Source: Antitrichia curtipendula (Eukaryota > Streptophyta > Bryopsida > Hypnales > Leucodontaceae). Taken from it: 64,000 nucleotides of DNA. The stretch lies in contig OX579642.1 of NCBI GenBank assembly GCA_951230915.1, positions 13,268,001-13,332,000 on the forward strand. The letters are read 5' to 3'. Positions 12,845 through 23,859 of this stretch are shown here, piece after piece (the first letter of the stretch is position 1; every line of letters starts with the position of its first letter). The position numbers were made by a program, and so were the translations under genes. The notes beneath the pieces were generated by a model, which made no database searches, was not told where the DNA came from, and saw only the letters and a list, made by a program, of their open reading frames with translations.

Positions 12845-14359
12845 TCATCTCGGTAAGGCCGTCCCAATCAGTGCCCAGTATTTCTTGTAAAACTCGGTTG
12901 TAAATCCGTCCGGGCCCGGGCTCTTGTGGGAAGCCATCTCGTCTAAGGCTTGCTTCAACTCGTCCTCTAAGATAAGTTGCGAGAGCATCTCCTTTGCTGA
13001 CAAGGGGAGAGAATCCGGGATCAAGTCTAGGAATTCTTTCATGGCTGAAGTTCTTTCCTGAGATTCAGGTTCGGCAGTGTACAGTGAGCTATAAAAGTCA
13101 GAGCAGGCTTTACTAAGGCCATCATGATCTTCAATAAAGTTGCTGTTTTCACCTCGTAACCGGGTGATAGCTGACGAGGAAGGTTTTTCCCGTATCGCCT
13201 TAAAGAACTCCGCAGTAACCATATCTCCTCGAAGTTTCCACCTGATACGGGCACGAACTCGGAGACCATTCATCCGGCGAGTTTCTACTTCTTGGAGTTT
13301 GTGTCGAGTTGAGCCTTGTCGGCTCTGTAAATCAGGATTCTCAGGGTCGGCTTGAAGGTTAACTGTGGCTGATGAGTGTTGGTCCCTGGCCTCAGTTTCT
13401 TCCCCCCGGAGTTCCTGAGCTTTCCGACGGCAAAAAGAGCGATATACCTTTGATACAGCCTTTAATTTAACAAAAAAAGGAGTAGAAGGAGAGGAAGCGT
13501 GCCATGCCTGTTCAATTGCCGGCCTTGCCGCGTCTAGCCAATAGTTGCTCATTTTCCAGCGACTCTTTCGAGGTGGAGTTGTGGCGAATTCAATTGATGC
13601 CGTGATTGGAGAATGATCTGACCACGCATTATCACTCTTGATTGTATAACTGAGCAGCTTGCGTTGATTCTGGCCAGGACTATTCTTGAACAGGTAAATT
13701 CTATCCAATCGTGCCATAATTCGTTGCCCGTTTTCACGGTAATTGTCCCAGGAGAAAGGTAGGCTGCCCGTGGACTGTGGATTGTCTTCCACATGGAGAT
13801 GTCTTTTGAGATTCGTGAAGAGGGAACGTTCCAATGATGGAACCAAACGCCCGCAGGAATTTGTCTTGTCTTGGCGAGCCTCCACCATGTTGAAGTCTCC
13901 AGCTAAGATCCATCTACAGCTAGATGGAAGGTCCCTGATTAACGTTTCCCATAATTGGCAGCGTGACGGTGAGTCATTAGGAGCGTAGATGTTGACGATG
14001 CCCACGTCCCCACCCGGAACTCCTTGGAAGATGACCCATTGAGCCCTGTTTTCCATGATCGTGCCAAAATTAGTGACCAAGCTGGCTAACCTGGGAGAGA
14101 CCATTGTGAGGATTCCCCCCCGACCAGCTCCAGGACCTTGAGCGTCGTTGTTGTAGCCAATGCTTGCTGGTGCTAACCATGCTCTTGCCTGTTTCCATAA
14201 GTTCTTTCCAAGGGTGTCTGACTCCAGATTCCTAAGTTTGTGTTCATGTATGAGCACGATGTCTAATTGAGGGAGAGTTTGAAGGTAGTTGCAAAGCATG
14301 GGTATAGAGACTTTGTCATTGAGTCCCCGGACATTGAATGATAAGATTTGTAAAATCAT
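12845..14359 (-). CDS. LINE ORF2, APE-type endonuclease part
   Basis: N-terminal part of the LINE polyprotein, which nicks genomic DNA to prime reverse transcription. The 504-codon frame starts with LSFNVRGLND (the Asn of the APE fold), followed by IHEHKL (metal-binding Glu position), WILAGDFNM (Asp and Asn), ARLDRIY and WSDHSPI (the SDH motif), so the endonuclease active site looks complete. The C-terminal third is the linker to the RT and includes the SPGPDGFTTEFYKKYW block that normally leads into RT. It ends early at 12845 because of a 1-nt frameshift; the downstream RT resumes in another frame. ATG at 14359 fits the usual start of plant L1 ORF2. Confidence 0.92.
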   Translation of the reverse strand: MILQILSFNVRGLNDKVSIPMLCNYLQTLPQLDIVLIHEHKLRNLESDTLGKNLWKQARAWLAPASIGYNNDAQGPGAGRGGILTMVSPRLASLVTNFGTIMENRAQWVIFQGVPGGDVGIVNIYAPNDSPSRCQLWETLIRDLPSSCRWILAGDFNMVEARQDKTNSCGRLVPSLERSLFTNLKRHLHVEDNPQSTGSLPFSWDNYRENGQRIMARLDRIYLFKNSPGQNQRKLLSYTIKSDNAWSDHSPITASIEFATTPPRKSRWKMSNYWLDAARPAIEQAWHASSPSTPFFVKLKAVSKVYRSFCRRKAQELRGEETEARDQHSSATVNLQADPENPDLQSRQGSTRHKLQEVETRRMNGLRVRARIRWKLRGDMVTAEFFKAIREKPSSSAITRLRGENSNFIEDHDGLSKACSDFYSSLYTAEPESQERTSAMKEFLDLIPDSLPLSAKEMLSQLILEDELKQALDEMASHKSPGPDGFTTEFYKKYWALIGTALPR

Positions 14360-14822
14360 TGACGGGGAATGGGTTGTGAGGGCCTTGTAGCGGAAGCCTC
14401 AACGCTAAGCTTGAGAGGAGCTGTCCTATACCCCCAGGAATCGAATCCCTTTGGAGTATTGGTAATGGGTAGAGAGGAGGTTGGTGAGACAAGAGCTCGG
14501 GCTTTGGCTTTAGCATTTCTAACAGATGAGGTTAACTCTGCAACAGGTGGGGACGAGTTTGTTGCGGTCACCTGTAGGTTTGCAGTTATGGTTGGAGCTG
14601 GTCCTTGGGAAGGGCGAATCCTCTCCTCAGTGAGAAGTCTGCGTGCTTGGTAAGCTCGGGCATTGTCCCGTTCTTCTGCTCGATTTCTTGACTGGGGCGG
14701 TATGTTGTGAGAGTTGGAGCGGAGAAAGTTTTATGAGGCTTCTTGGTTGGTATTCGGGGCAAATTGTATTGCTGTGGGCTGTAGGGGGCGGCTAATTTGT
14801 TCTTAGGGCTCCATGATTCCGA

Positions 14823-15332
14823 TCAAATGGAGGAGAAGTGTAGACTCTGCGCATCTTCAAATGCGTCCTCCTCCTGCTGTGTGGGAGCTACTTTGTCTGC
14901 GAGAGGGCGGACCTGCAATGTAAATGGCACATTGGAGGGATCGTTCGAGAACTCCTCTTCTAGGCATCCTTCCTGATCATCAAAGAAAGCAAATCTGTTG
15001 TTACTAGGCTCTTGTATGCCCAGCAGTTCTAACGTGATGTGGGCCGGCTCCATTGGAATCAGTTTAATGGTCTGCTCGGCTTGTTGAGTCGGACCTGTGT
15101 TGGTCACCCTTCGGGCTTGTTCAGGTAGCTGGGTTGCTGGTAATGAGCGCTGTGAATTCGTGCTGACAGTCTGTGTGCAGGTAAGTGCGGTATCCATGGC
15201 AGCAAGCTGACCTAAGTGTTGGGCCTCCTGTTCCTCAGCTAGGTGGGACATGTAGTGTTCAATCTCCGCCTCCAACTCCATGTCAATGTCCCTGTCCGGT
15301 TGTAGGGAATCTGTTACATCCGAGATGTGCAC
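14823..15332 (-). pseudogene. LINE ORF1, C-terminal fragment
   Basis: An acidic, Gln/Pro-rich frame (169 codons) directly upstream of ORF2 and separated from it by about 460 bases without a convincing frame. It is the continuation, after a 1-nt shift, of the ORF1 frame ending at 15362. Its position between truncated ORF1 and ORF2 supports an ORF1 tail. The RNA-binding domain and zinc knuckle usual in plant L1 ORF1 are absent because the element is 5'-truncated. Confidence 0.7.
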
Positions 15333-15361
15333 CGAATTATCTGAAGGAAGGAGAGTGGGAG

Positions 15362-15802
15362 CTACGGGGAGGGGGAGGGGGAAGGAAGAGAGGAAATTTG
15401 AGGTAAACTCACAGCTCTAAGTTGGCCTGGGAGAGGGTTGGCTGTATGTTGGAGGTGTGGTGCGAGGAGGGAAGGTTGAGATAATTGTTGAGGGAAACCG
15501 TTAGGGTCTGGTGTTGTTGTGCTATCTGAGGGGAGTTGGAGAATCAGAGGAGCGCTAGAGGACGATGGATGCGCTTCAATTTCTTCAATCTCCATTGCTG
15601 ACAGTCCCATCTCGTCAGGGATCTCCTTGCCGAGCTTGGGTGAGTTTGTTCGCCATTGCCTTGGGCGGGGCGTTTTCACGCGGTGCTTGCTTGAACGCCG
15701 TTCCACCAGTGTGAATCCCTCTTCGTCTTGATTGCTTGGTTGGGGAGATGGGGTTCTAAATTTGTCAGTGCTGCCGTGGCGAGGGACCCACTGTTGAATC
15801 AC
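15362..15802 (-). pseudogene. LINE ORF1, 5'-truncated internal fragment
   Basis: A 146-codon basic then Ser/Pro-rich frame beginning seven bases inside the LINE 5' boundary; the apparent start is a GTG in truncated sequence, not a real initiator. The block DEEGFTLVERRSSKHRVK is of the kind found at the end of retrotransposon ORF1/gag-like proteins. It ends at a TAG in a C/T-rich run (about 15361-15376), after which the frame continues one base out of register as the 15332-14823 fragment, so a slip in the C-rich run is the likely lesion. Confidence 0.75.
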
Positions 15803-15809
15803 GTCCCGG

Positions 15810-15825
15810 TAAACTTAAAACTATC
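15810..15825. repeat. LINE target-site duplication, right copy
   Basis: Perfect 16-bp copy of 9834-9849, marking the 5' boundary of the LINE at 15809. Confidence 0.95.
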
Positions 15826-16356
15826 ACTACCGAAACACTAGAATAGTGAAAGAACCACTAAAATAAGGTAAAAACAGTAAAATTGGAGAAAAAACAATAA
15901 TTTAGAGGGATTTACACTAAACTAGCGCAGTTTACGCCAAATTAGTGCAATTTTCACTAATTTGATGCATTTGATATTAAATTAGCATTTTTACAGTAAA
16001 GTAGTGATCGATGAACGAAATTAGAGAAAATAATCCATTAGGAGGTGGGATATTAGCAAAATTAGGGTTGCAAACTCTCTCTTTCTCTCCTTTCTTGAAA
16101 TTTTTGTGTGTATGTGTGTGTTTTGAGGAATGTTGTGGCTTTTGGGTGTTTTTGAACATGAATTGTGAGAAATGAAAAAATACACCCCATGTAGGACAAT
16201 TTGTTGAGTAGGTTCACTTGTTATATAAGCCAAATAGGTGAAGAATAGAGAGTGTTGGAAGTCATCTTGAAGGCTGATGTTTAGATCATGGGAGAATTTT
16301 AGGGGTTTGTGGGAATTAGGAAGGATATTGGGGTTGAGAATGAGAGCGTCTACTTT
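15826..16356. other. Non-coding stretch right of the LINE
   Basis: A/T-rich, repeatedly using 'cacta' and 'tagtg' words without an element structure. Two overlapping open frames on the minus strand (15977-16428) show no family features. Confidence 0.4.
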
Positions 16357-16935
16357 GGAGAAGGATAATGGGGGCATTACAATGAGTTGGAGTCTAAAAT
16401 TTGGTGGGCAGATGTAAAGCAAGGTCAACCTTCCCCAAAGTCTAGTTTTGAGTCATTTGAAGAAAAATTGAAGCAAGGGTGTCTGTTTCCAAAGAAAGAG
16501 GTCTAAAACCGCTCAAATGGGGAGCAACAATTTTAAAGGAGGATATTGGAGACATCACAACAAATTTGAGTATGAAATTTGGTGGGCAAATGTAGAGAAA
16601 GGTCAAGCTATCTAAAAACCTAGTCTTGAGTCATTTGGAAAAAAATTGAAGCAAAGGTGTCCGTTTCCATGGAAAGAAGTCTACTACCATTGAAATGGAG
16701 AGCGACAACTTCAAGGGAAGATATTTGGGACATCACAACGAACTTGAATGTGAAATTTGATGAGCAGATGCAAGCCTAAGTTAGATTCCCAACAAGCTTA
16801 GTCTTGGACCATTTGGAGGAAAAATTGAAGCAGTGGTGGTCATTTGAGTCCAAGGGTGTTGACGGCCATTGTAATTTGGGGCAACTCAAGTGGGTCAAGT
16901 TTAGAGGCTAATAGTGAAGCAATCTTAACAAATTG
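16357..16935. repeat. Tandem repeat, ~178-bp unit, about 3.2 copies
   Basis: The block 'cat-aca-cgaa-ttg-gt-tgaaatttg-tg-gcagatg' recurs at about 16369, 16548 and 16727, and 'aaaattgaagca' recurs with the same ~179-base spacing. A fourth partial copy fades out near 16935. Copies are roughly 75-85% alike by eye. No open frame runs through the units. The unit is in the size range of plant satellite monomers, but the array is short. Confidence 0.8.
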
Positions 16936-18370
16936 AGATTTGAAATTTTAGAATAAGGTCAAACTTGAAGTCAGCTTTTTAGAAAGACAAAGATCAAAAG
17001 ATTTGGAGCTTGGACAAGGCCTTGGCGGCCATTCTAGTGAAGCATGGTCTGCTGCCACGGTAGTGGCGGTTCATTCCTCCTCCCTTTTTTTTCCTCATTG
17101 ATTAGTTATACCACCATATTAGTACCTTGATAGCTAATTTTTAGGTAAATATTGAAGATAGTGCTCACTAAGGTAATTGTGGTGATAACTACAATGTTTT
17201 CTCTTGGCCATGAAATTGTGAATGGTGAGTTAGTCACCAAGAACCGTCTATTATGATTGATTTATTTCCAAAATTCTTAAGATGCCAATTGGATGTCAAT
17301 GTATAGTGAATTAGAGTACTAATAGACTTGGGATGGTTATTTGGAGGGTATAGTGTATATCAATTGTATACTGGAATTATGGATGAGGTGGCAATTTCAC
17401 CCATTTAGAGGTTTTAAGTGCAAATTTTAGTAAAATTTTGGTATAGTATTTGCCTTAATCCACTCAAGTTCATGATTGGATGATATTGGAGGTTAAAATG
17501 TTCAATTTGATAATTTTAGGTGTACTACCTTTAATTCATTGAGGGCTTTTGGGATGAATTTTAAATATTGTGATAGGAGGTTTAGAAACCCATACACTCC
17601 CCACTGGCCAATTCTTGGGTGTTTTCTACCACAATTGGTAATAGCTAATAGAATAATTAGAGATTTTCAACAAAATTTGGGCATGTTGTGATTCAAAAAG
17701 CATACAAAAAGCATACATGTATAAAATAAATTATCAATTTTTTTAAAATAATGTTTGATTTAACTTTTTATATTAGAATCTATTAGTTATTCTTTTTATA
17801 GATACAATTTGTTTAAAGATTTTCTAATTATTAAATGGAATGATAATTCTTTTGAGAATTTTCATGTAAGAATTTTAATAAATTTGAAAGTTCAATGATT
17901 CACAATTACTCAATATAGGAAGTCCAATATATACTATTTTATAAAATATCCAAAAAAATCACCAAAAAAATGTGGAAAATTGAAAAATGTATAAATATTA
18001 TATGTATTGTTTTTCATATTTTTTTGGAGTGAATGATAACAACTATAACTATTGGGAGTCATACTTTAGTCAATAATATGTCACTCAATAAAATTTCAAA
18101 ATCCTTGAAATTTTTATTAGAAAATTCCAAAAAGAATTCTCATTCCACTCACTGAAAATATTGAAAGACTTTACTTTTATTAGCATTTTTTTCACTAATA
18201 ATTTGATAAAAATGTTCAAAAATAAAAAAATGTTCAAATTTTTTGAAACCATTTTATATGAGTGTGTTACTTTCACTTCTATATTTTCATAATTGCTTGA
18301 AAAAGTCTAATTTCTCAATTAGTTTGGGCTATTTTTGAAGTAAATGAATACTTGTTAGAGCCATTGTAAG
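16936..18370. other. AT-rich non-coding stretch
   Basis: I see no coding frame, inverted-repeat pair or tandem array in this interval. Confidence 0.5.
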
Positions 18371-18374
18371 TTAA

Positions 18375-19075
18375 TCCTTAAATGCCTAAGCCTTTCCAAG
18401 TGTATTATCTAATGAAGCAAAAAAAAAATTCAAGATCTAACTGTGTAGATGTTTAAAGAGCTTGCTTATTAATGTGCATGCTAGTTTTGAGTGTGAGATT
18501 GCATAAGAGTTGTCATATTATAACAAGAAAAATGTACATATTCTATTTTTAGTATGTTGCCTCTCTCCACAATGTTTGAGAAATTTGCATGCAAGAGTTA
18601 TTAGGGTTGGAGGTGACATGAACAATTAGAAATTGCTTTAGCACACTAAAATGCACTTAAGTTCAAATGAGGAGCTATCAAACTCATTACACAATCCACC
18701 TTGCAATTGTTGAAATGCAATTTCTTTTGATAAGTAGAAATCACAAATAACTCCAAATCAACACTTGCATGTTTAATTTTCAACAGTGAAAATCATGAAA
18801 ACACATTACTTTTTCCAATGGGACCATTTTCAAAGAAAATAGATAAGTGGAATTTTTTAGATCTCAATTCTAGTAAAATTGACAAGCTTTGCTCAAGCCA
18901 TGACATCAAGTATAATTAGCAAGCTTTATTCTTGCACGAATGGTACATCAAAGCCTTTGAGGGCTTTTCAAAAATAAAAAGTTTATTTTTTTCACTGAAA
19001 AATAAAAACTTCCTATATTGACCTTCAATTCTGCCCATAAATTCTTTTAGAAACAACCGAAAGAATTTCACCCTC
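18375..19075 (+). repeat. Left inverted-repeat arm of the piggyBac-type element
   Basis: Matches the reverse complement of 20775-21508 and, directly, 31611-32200. Landmarks: CCTAAGCC terminus, 'gatgtttaaagagcttgcttatta', 'tagtatg-tgcc', 'attacacaatccaccttgcaattgttgaa' (a long near-identical block) and 'ttcaac-gtgaaaatca'. The right border is approximate. Confidence 0.85.
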
Positions 19076-19640
19076 TAAAGATGCCAGGGACTAGGATGGT
19101 TTGATGAATGACTTCGCTTGTTAGAAATAGAGAATGCACCTATTGGTCCAACAATCAAAGAATTTTGGTGACTACCTTGGTCATGGGGTTGCGTCCTTTT
19201 AGGATAACTACCCACACACAAATGAGCCTAAACTTTAGAGCTCCCATGTCTGGGGTAAGCAAGCTTCTGTGCCAGGCTGCCAGCAGTCTGTGCATGGTCT
19301 GTCGGTTCCAACAAAGAACTCGCTTGAGTCTGTATTTTTTTTTCCTCTAATTTAATTTATCATGGACAACCCAGTAACTTACTCCATAAGTTAATTGCTC
19401 CTCCTCCCGTAGAAACCATTCACCTGGCAAATATATATGTTTGGGTCCCATTCTTATTTATTCCCGTCTGTAGCCTTCGGCTGACTTTGAGTTGGTGTGG
19501 GGTCTCAAATGAGTGACCTCTTGATTCAGGCTGAACTCCCTAGAGCTGGACTTCTGTGGAAGCTAGCTGCTCAAGCAGTTTCCCTCAAGCTATGGAAAAG
19601 GCTTTCGTCATTTGCACAAAGGGCATTACCAACCATCCCA

Positions 19641-19666
19641 CAAAGCAAAGCAAAGCAAAGCAAAGC
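19641..19666. repeat. (CAAAG)5 microsatellite
   Basis: Five perfect CAAAG units inside the interior of the piggyBac-type element. Confidence 0.95.
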
Positions 19667-19881
19667 CACTGTGACTGCAATTAATTGGGACTGTGTGCAT
19701 GCCACTGTTGGAGTGCTTGACGGAATGAGGTTGCAATGAGTTGGACGGAGGTGGTGGTTGCCAATTGTACTGCAAATATAGTTGACTGTCTCAATAATGC
19801 TGTTGGCACTTGAGAAACCGTAGGAACTTTCATTTGGGACACAATGGGAAGGGACCGGCAGAACTCACACTGGCATACTTA

Positions 19882-20708
19882 GGGTCACTTCACACTACGG
19901 CACAAGGTCGAGAGTCCGTCGATTTCCACCAATCAGATTTCAGAAACCCAAGAATTCGGCCTCTCGAGCCTTCACACTAGGAGGCACAGTGCAAAGGTTG
20001 TGGCCCTCAAAACTGACAATATGTCAGAAAATTTACTCCATATCGACGGACTCTCGACCTGAGTTTGGGTCGAGCAAAAATGGGAACCCAAACTCTGGTC
20101 GAGAGGCCGTCGAATTTTGAAAAAATAAAATTCAAAAAAATAAAAAACTGAGAAAATCTTAACCGTTAGATCTTGATCTTGGCGGACAGTTTTTGCCCTT
20201 GCCCTTGCCCTTTTATAGGCTCACTAATGTGAAGTAGTAAAATAATATAATCATATTTTTTTGAGGAAGAATTCATGGCTTGGGGGGCCATGAAGAGACA
20301 AACCCTCCACCTCCCTCCTTCCCTTGATGAATGACTCCTTCATTTCTCATTTATATCTTCCATAGTCTTTATTTCACAGTGAAAGCAAGTGCTGTAATTG
20401 TTCTTTCAATGCCGTTTTTGACTCCTTCATATTTTTTCAATGTTTTTCTTGTAGGAATTGATACCCAAAATGGCCAATGGCATTTCGGACAATAGCCGGC
20501 AAGAGAGCAAATTTTATGATGCTCTAGATGAATGGTACCACCAAGCCGGGTTTGGACCTTGGGATTGGCCTTTGGAGGCTTCACACTATGGCCGACCAAA
20601 GGCTCAAAATCCTATCATTTATTGCCCATTTCTTTGGACTCTCACCCAAAGTTTGTCCACTCAATCCCACGGCCTCTCGACTTGGTCGGCCATAGTGTGA
20701 AGCGGCCC
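19882..20708. mobile_element. Nested MITE with TTA duplication (PIF/Harbinger-like)
   Basis: Begins GGGTCACTTCACACTACGGC and ends with the inverse of GGGCCGCTTCACACTATGGC, giving imperfect inverted repeats of about 40 bp. A TTA duplicates on both sides (19879-19881 and 20709-20711). A 3-bp TTA/TAA duplication with GGG-starting ends is the pattern of PIF/Harbinger (Tourist-type) elements. The word TTCACACTA recurs at least four times, including inside (near 19971 and 20581), as do CTCGAC/GTCGAG words. The 86-codon open frame at 20532-20792 crosses the right border and is not a gene. Confidence 0.8.
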
Positions 20709-20774
20709 TTAACCCGTAAATGCCTAAGCGACAAAATGTGGTCGCTCCAAAATTTCAAACACGTATCGGTGTGG

Positions 20775-21508
20775 GCAGTTAAATTCCTTTGATTGATTTA
20801 AGAAAATTTATGGGCAATTTTGAGGGTTAGCTATTGATTTTTTTAAATTTTTCACTGAAAAAGGTAAATATTTGATTTTTGAAAGGTCCTCAAAGGCATA
20901 TATGTACCATTCATGGAAGAGTAAAGCATATGAATTTTACTTGATTACCTATCTTTGAGCAAAGCTTAACAATTTCACTTGATTTGAGATCTAAAAAATT
21001 GTACTTATCTATTTGCTTTGAAAATGGTACTAGTGGAATGAATAAAGTGTTTTCATGATTTTCACCGTTGAAAATTTGAACATGCAAGTGTTAATTTGGA
21101 TTTATTTGTGATTTCTACTTATTAAAAAAAATGCATTTCAACAATTGCAAGGTGGATTGTGTAATGCATTTCATGTGAAATTCATTTTTTTGAAAGTGCA
21201 TTTTAGTGTGCTAGCATTATTTGTAGTTGTTCACGTCACCTCCAATACCAAAAAAAATTTATGTGCAATTTTTTTTGAAACATTGTGTGGAGGGGCAGCA
21301 TACTAAAAATAGAACATATCCATTTCTCTTGTTATAATCTCACAACTCTTATGCAATATATTGGTAAGCATACTAATAAGCAAGTTCTTTAAACATCTAT
21401 ATGGTTAGATTTTGAAAAAACAAACAATTTGCTTCATTGGAGATAACTATAAGCCCATACTCAATTTCATAGTCAAAACATACTTGGAAAGGCTTAGACA
21501 TTTAGAGA
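20775..21508 (-). repeat. Right inverted-repeat arm of the piggyBac-type element
   Basis: Inverted partner of 18375-19075, ending in GGCTTAGACATTTAGAGA before TTAA. Slightly longer than the left arm because of small insertions. Confidence 0.85.
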
Positions 21509-21819
21509 TTAAATAACTTAGAAGAGTGTAAATTGTTCACTTTACTTCAATGTCAAGATCAATCTCTTCCACATATGCATTTCATCCATCACATAAGAAT
21601 AGTAGTGTCATTCATTTTTTACTTTTAGGCAGATGGAAATCACAAGTTTTTTTATAGTTTTTCTTTTTCTCTATTTTTTCTTTTTTTCTTTTTTCCTCTT
21701 TGGAAGAATTTTTGAAATATTGATTGATTTTCAAAGTTCAGTCTTGAAGGAAGTTTAGTCTTTAATTTTTATATAGATTCATCTTTGTATCATCTTCAAA
21801 AAGATTCAAAACGATTCAC

Positions 21820-23856
21820 TAAATTTATACTTGGGTAGGATTGAAGGCTGGCCGGAATTCTACAAGTATGAACCAATAGAATGTCTCAATTTCACCAAAT
21901 TCAGCCCAAGGGCTTTATACTAGGGCCGTATTGAAACCACCACTCATCCTATGTGTTGCCTTAGGTGGCGTAGTTTTGGTGCCAAACCATCCGTCTTCAA
22001 AGGAGTAATTGGGACGAGGTTTTGGGTGGACCAATTTTCCATCTAGGGACAGATTGGGACCGGATTAGGCTCCTCCATTAGATCTTACAAATCTTCACTG
22101 TTGAAGAAAAGATTTTTATTTTTTATATCTCTACAAACTCTTTGGTTTTGCAAACAAACCAAGTAAGAAATGAAACAAGAGATTTTTGGTCTATTTATTC
22201 TGTCACACTGAAGATTTATGTCCTTTCATTGATTTCCCTACTAATTAGTAGTAATCAGTCACTATTTTCTATTTATCGCATTGCACATTTCCGATGAGGT
22301 CAATGATTAGCCATATGCAAATAGAGACCCTGGAGATAAATACAATGAAAAAAAATTAATTTACAAATAATAATAATTCAGAAAAAAAGAACTTCAACAT
22401 AAGAAAAGAACTTCAAGAAGCAAAATAATAATAATAATAATAATTCTATTTTCCACTAAAATATTCCATGGTTAAAATCCACATGCTTGATACTTTGAGT
22501 GACAGATATTAGTGTAGATCCATTTCTTTCTAAAAAAAATAATTAAAAAGTAATTAGGCTTATTTGCATAAGTGTCAACATAGAATTGAAAATGAATTTA
22601 AAAGTAAGGAATGATACTAATGATACTAAGGTAAATTTGCCTATGATACGCAAACCACCTATGATAGGCACTTAGGAAATGATCCATTAGAGTTTTCCAA
22701 CAGCCCATGAAAATCTTTTTTCAATAGATGAGATTAAGATTTCATTAGGTTGGTTAGCGACCAAAATCATTGCCTTGAGTTACGGTGATGGAGCTTTTAG
22801 TGATTGCTTTAGAAACTTCTATCTTTTTAGTATCAATTCATTAAAAGAAAGGGATTTTTATTATTCCTTCATGTTGAGGCCATGCTAGAAAATATTGTAG
22901 CCATGTTAGAGAATATTGTAGCCATATTAAAAAATATTGTAATCAAACAGTACACTTCAAAAATTTATAAGAAATTTATACTTTGTAAAAAAAAAAATCA
23001 ATTGCTCTCTTTATTTCTCATTGTTATGTCTATATGGAAAAAAATTTGAATTATTTTGCCAATTGTAACAAGACAAAACGCTCATTTGCCTAGCATAGAC
23101 AAGTTTACTTTAAAACATTTTGCATTTGAATAGTCACCATGTTGCAAAAGTAGGAAAATACGGATTGGGACTTAATGTATATTTATTAAATAAATAACCA
23201 AAAAATATATTATAATAAATGAAGTCTGCTTTCATTTAAATCTAATATTAAAAAAAAATTAAATAGAAAAAATAGGAAGAGAAATGAAAAATGAAAAATT
23301 ATTTAAAAAAAATCTTTCTTCTAGAGTACAAAAACAAGAAGAGAAAGAAAAAAAGGTTCAAATAAAATTTAAAAAAAATTCTAATAGAAAAAAGAAAAAA
23401 AAAGTTTAAAAGATATTATATAAGATCTCTTTTATTTTTGAAATAAATAAAATAGGAATAAAAGAAAAAGGTTTTAAAAACTCTTAAAACTATCTTTTCA
23501 ATATTTGAAATAGAACAAAGAAGAAGAAAAATAAAAAAATAAAAAATGTCTCTTTTGTTCTTTTGAAATAGAAAAAATAAGAAGAGAAAGGAAATATTCA
23601 TGCTTTATGTTTTTTTAATTGAGCATTAAAAAAATCCAAGAGCACATTAATCGAAAAGTTGGCCCTAGAATCCGATTTCACCACGTTACATTGTCTAAGG
23701 CCAGAGTGATGAATTGGCAATCCAGCCTTAAAATCTGGTCTCACCACTTTATATTATTCAGGGTTGCAGTCGTGAATTGGGGCTAGATAGAAGGCTGGAT
23801 TTAAGGCAAATCAGATTGGCCTTCCATCCGATCCCAAAGTTAGTATAAACCGGCCC
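21820..23856. mobile_element. GGGCCGG-ended element, copy 1 (left end eroded)
   Basis: The right end reads AGTATAAACCGGCCC followed by TAA (23857-23859), the exact inverse of the left end of the copy at 49970-51226. The left end near 21824 keeps TTTATACTTGG but has lost the GGGCCGG cap. Shared interior blocks with the other copy include 'cagcccaagggctttata', 'ttttggtgccaaacc' and 'ccatgcttga...gat'. It is about 0.8 kb longer than the other copy, from extra AT-rich sequence around 22.6-23.6 kb. No transposase is visible; GGGCC ends with a TAA target suggest PIF/Harbinger. Confidence 0.7.
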
Positions 23857-23859
23857 TAA

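Larger units (their letters stand above)
9850..15809 (-). mobile_element. L1-type LINE (non-LTR retrotransposon), 5'-truncated
   Basis: A ~5.96-kb retrotransposon on the minus strand. Its 3' end is a 12-A tail (T run at 9850-9861). Going 5' to 3' it holds the C-terminal part of ORF1, a ~460-base spacer, and ORF2 with an APE-type endonuclease, reverse transcriptase and a C-terminal Cys/His zinc region, then a ~245-base 3' UTR. Perfect 16-bp target-site duplications flank it, as expected for target-primed reverse transcription. The 5' end stops inside ORF1, so the copy was probably born truncated. A frameshift in ORF1, a frameshift between the endonuclease and RT, and one TGA make it inactive. 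The few lesions and perfect duplication suggest a fairly young insertion. Confidence 0.95.
18371..21512. mobile_element. PiggyBac-type non-autonomous element with ~0.7-kb inverted repeats
   Basis: A TTAA (18371-18374) precedes a long inverted repeat that starts TCCTTAAATGCCTAAGCC. Its partner ends at 21508 and is followed by TTAA (21509-21512). The arms can be followed from 18375 to about 19075 and, inverted, from 21508 back to about 20775, with indels. TTAA duplications are the mark of the piggyBac superfamily. The same arm occurs once more at 31611-32200, directly beside a piggyBac transposase pseudogene, which ties this family to that transposase. The interior (19.08-20.77 kb) has no transposase and contains a nested MITE at 19882-20708. 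The 19.1-19.88 kb interior is less AT-rich but shows no recognisable gene. Confidence 0.85.

Noticed and set aside
14369..14653. 94-codon plus-strand frame beside LINE ORF2
   Set aside because: It lies antisense to the ORF1-ORF2 spacer and has no features of its own.
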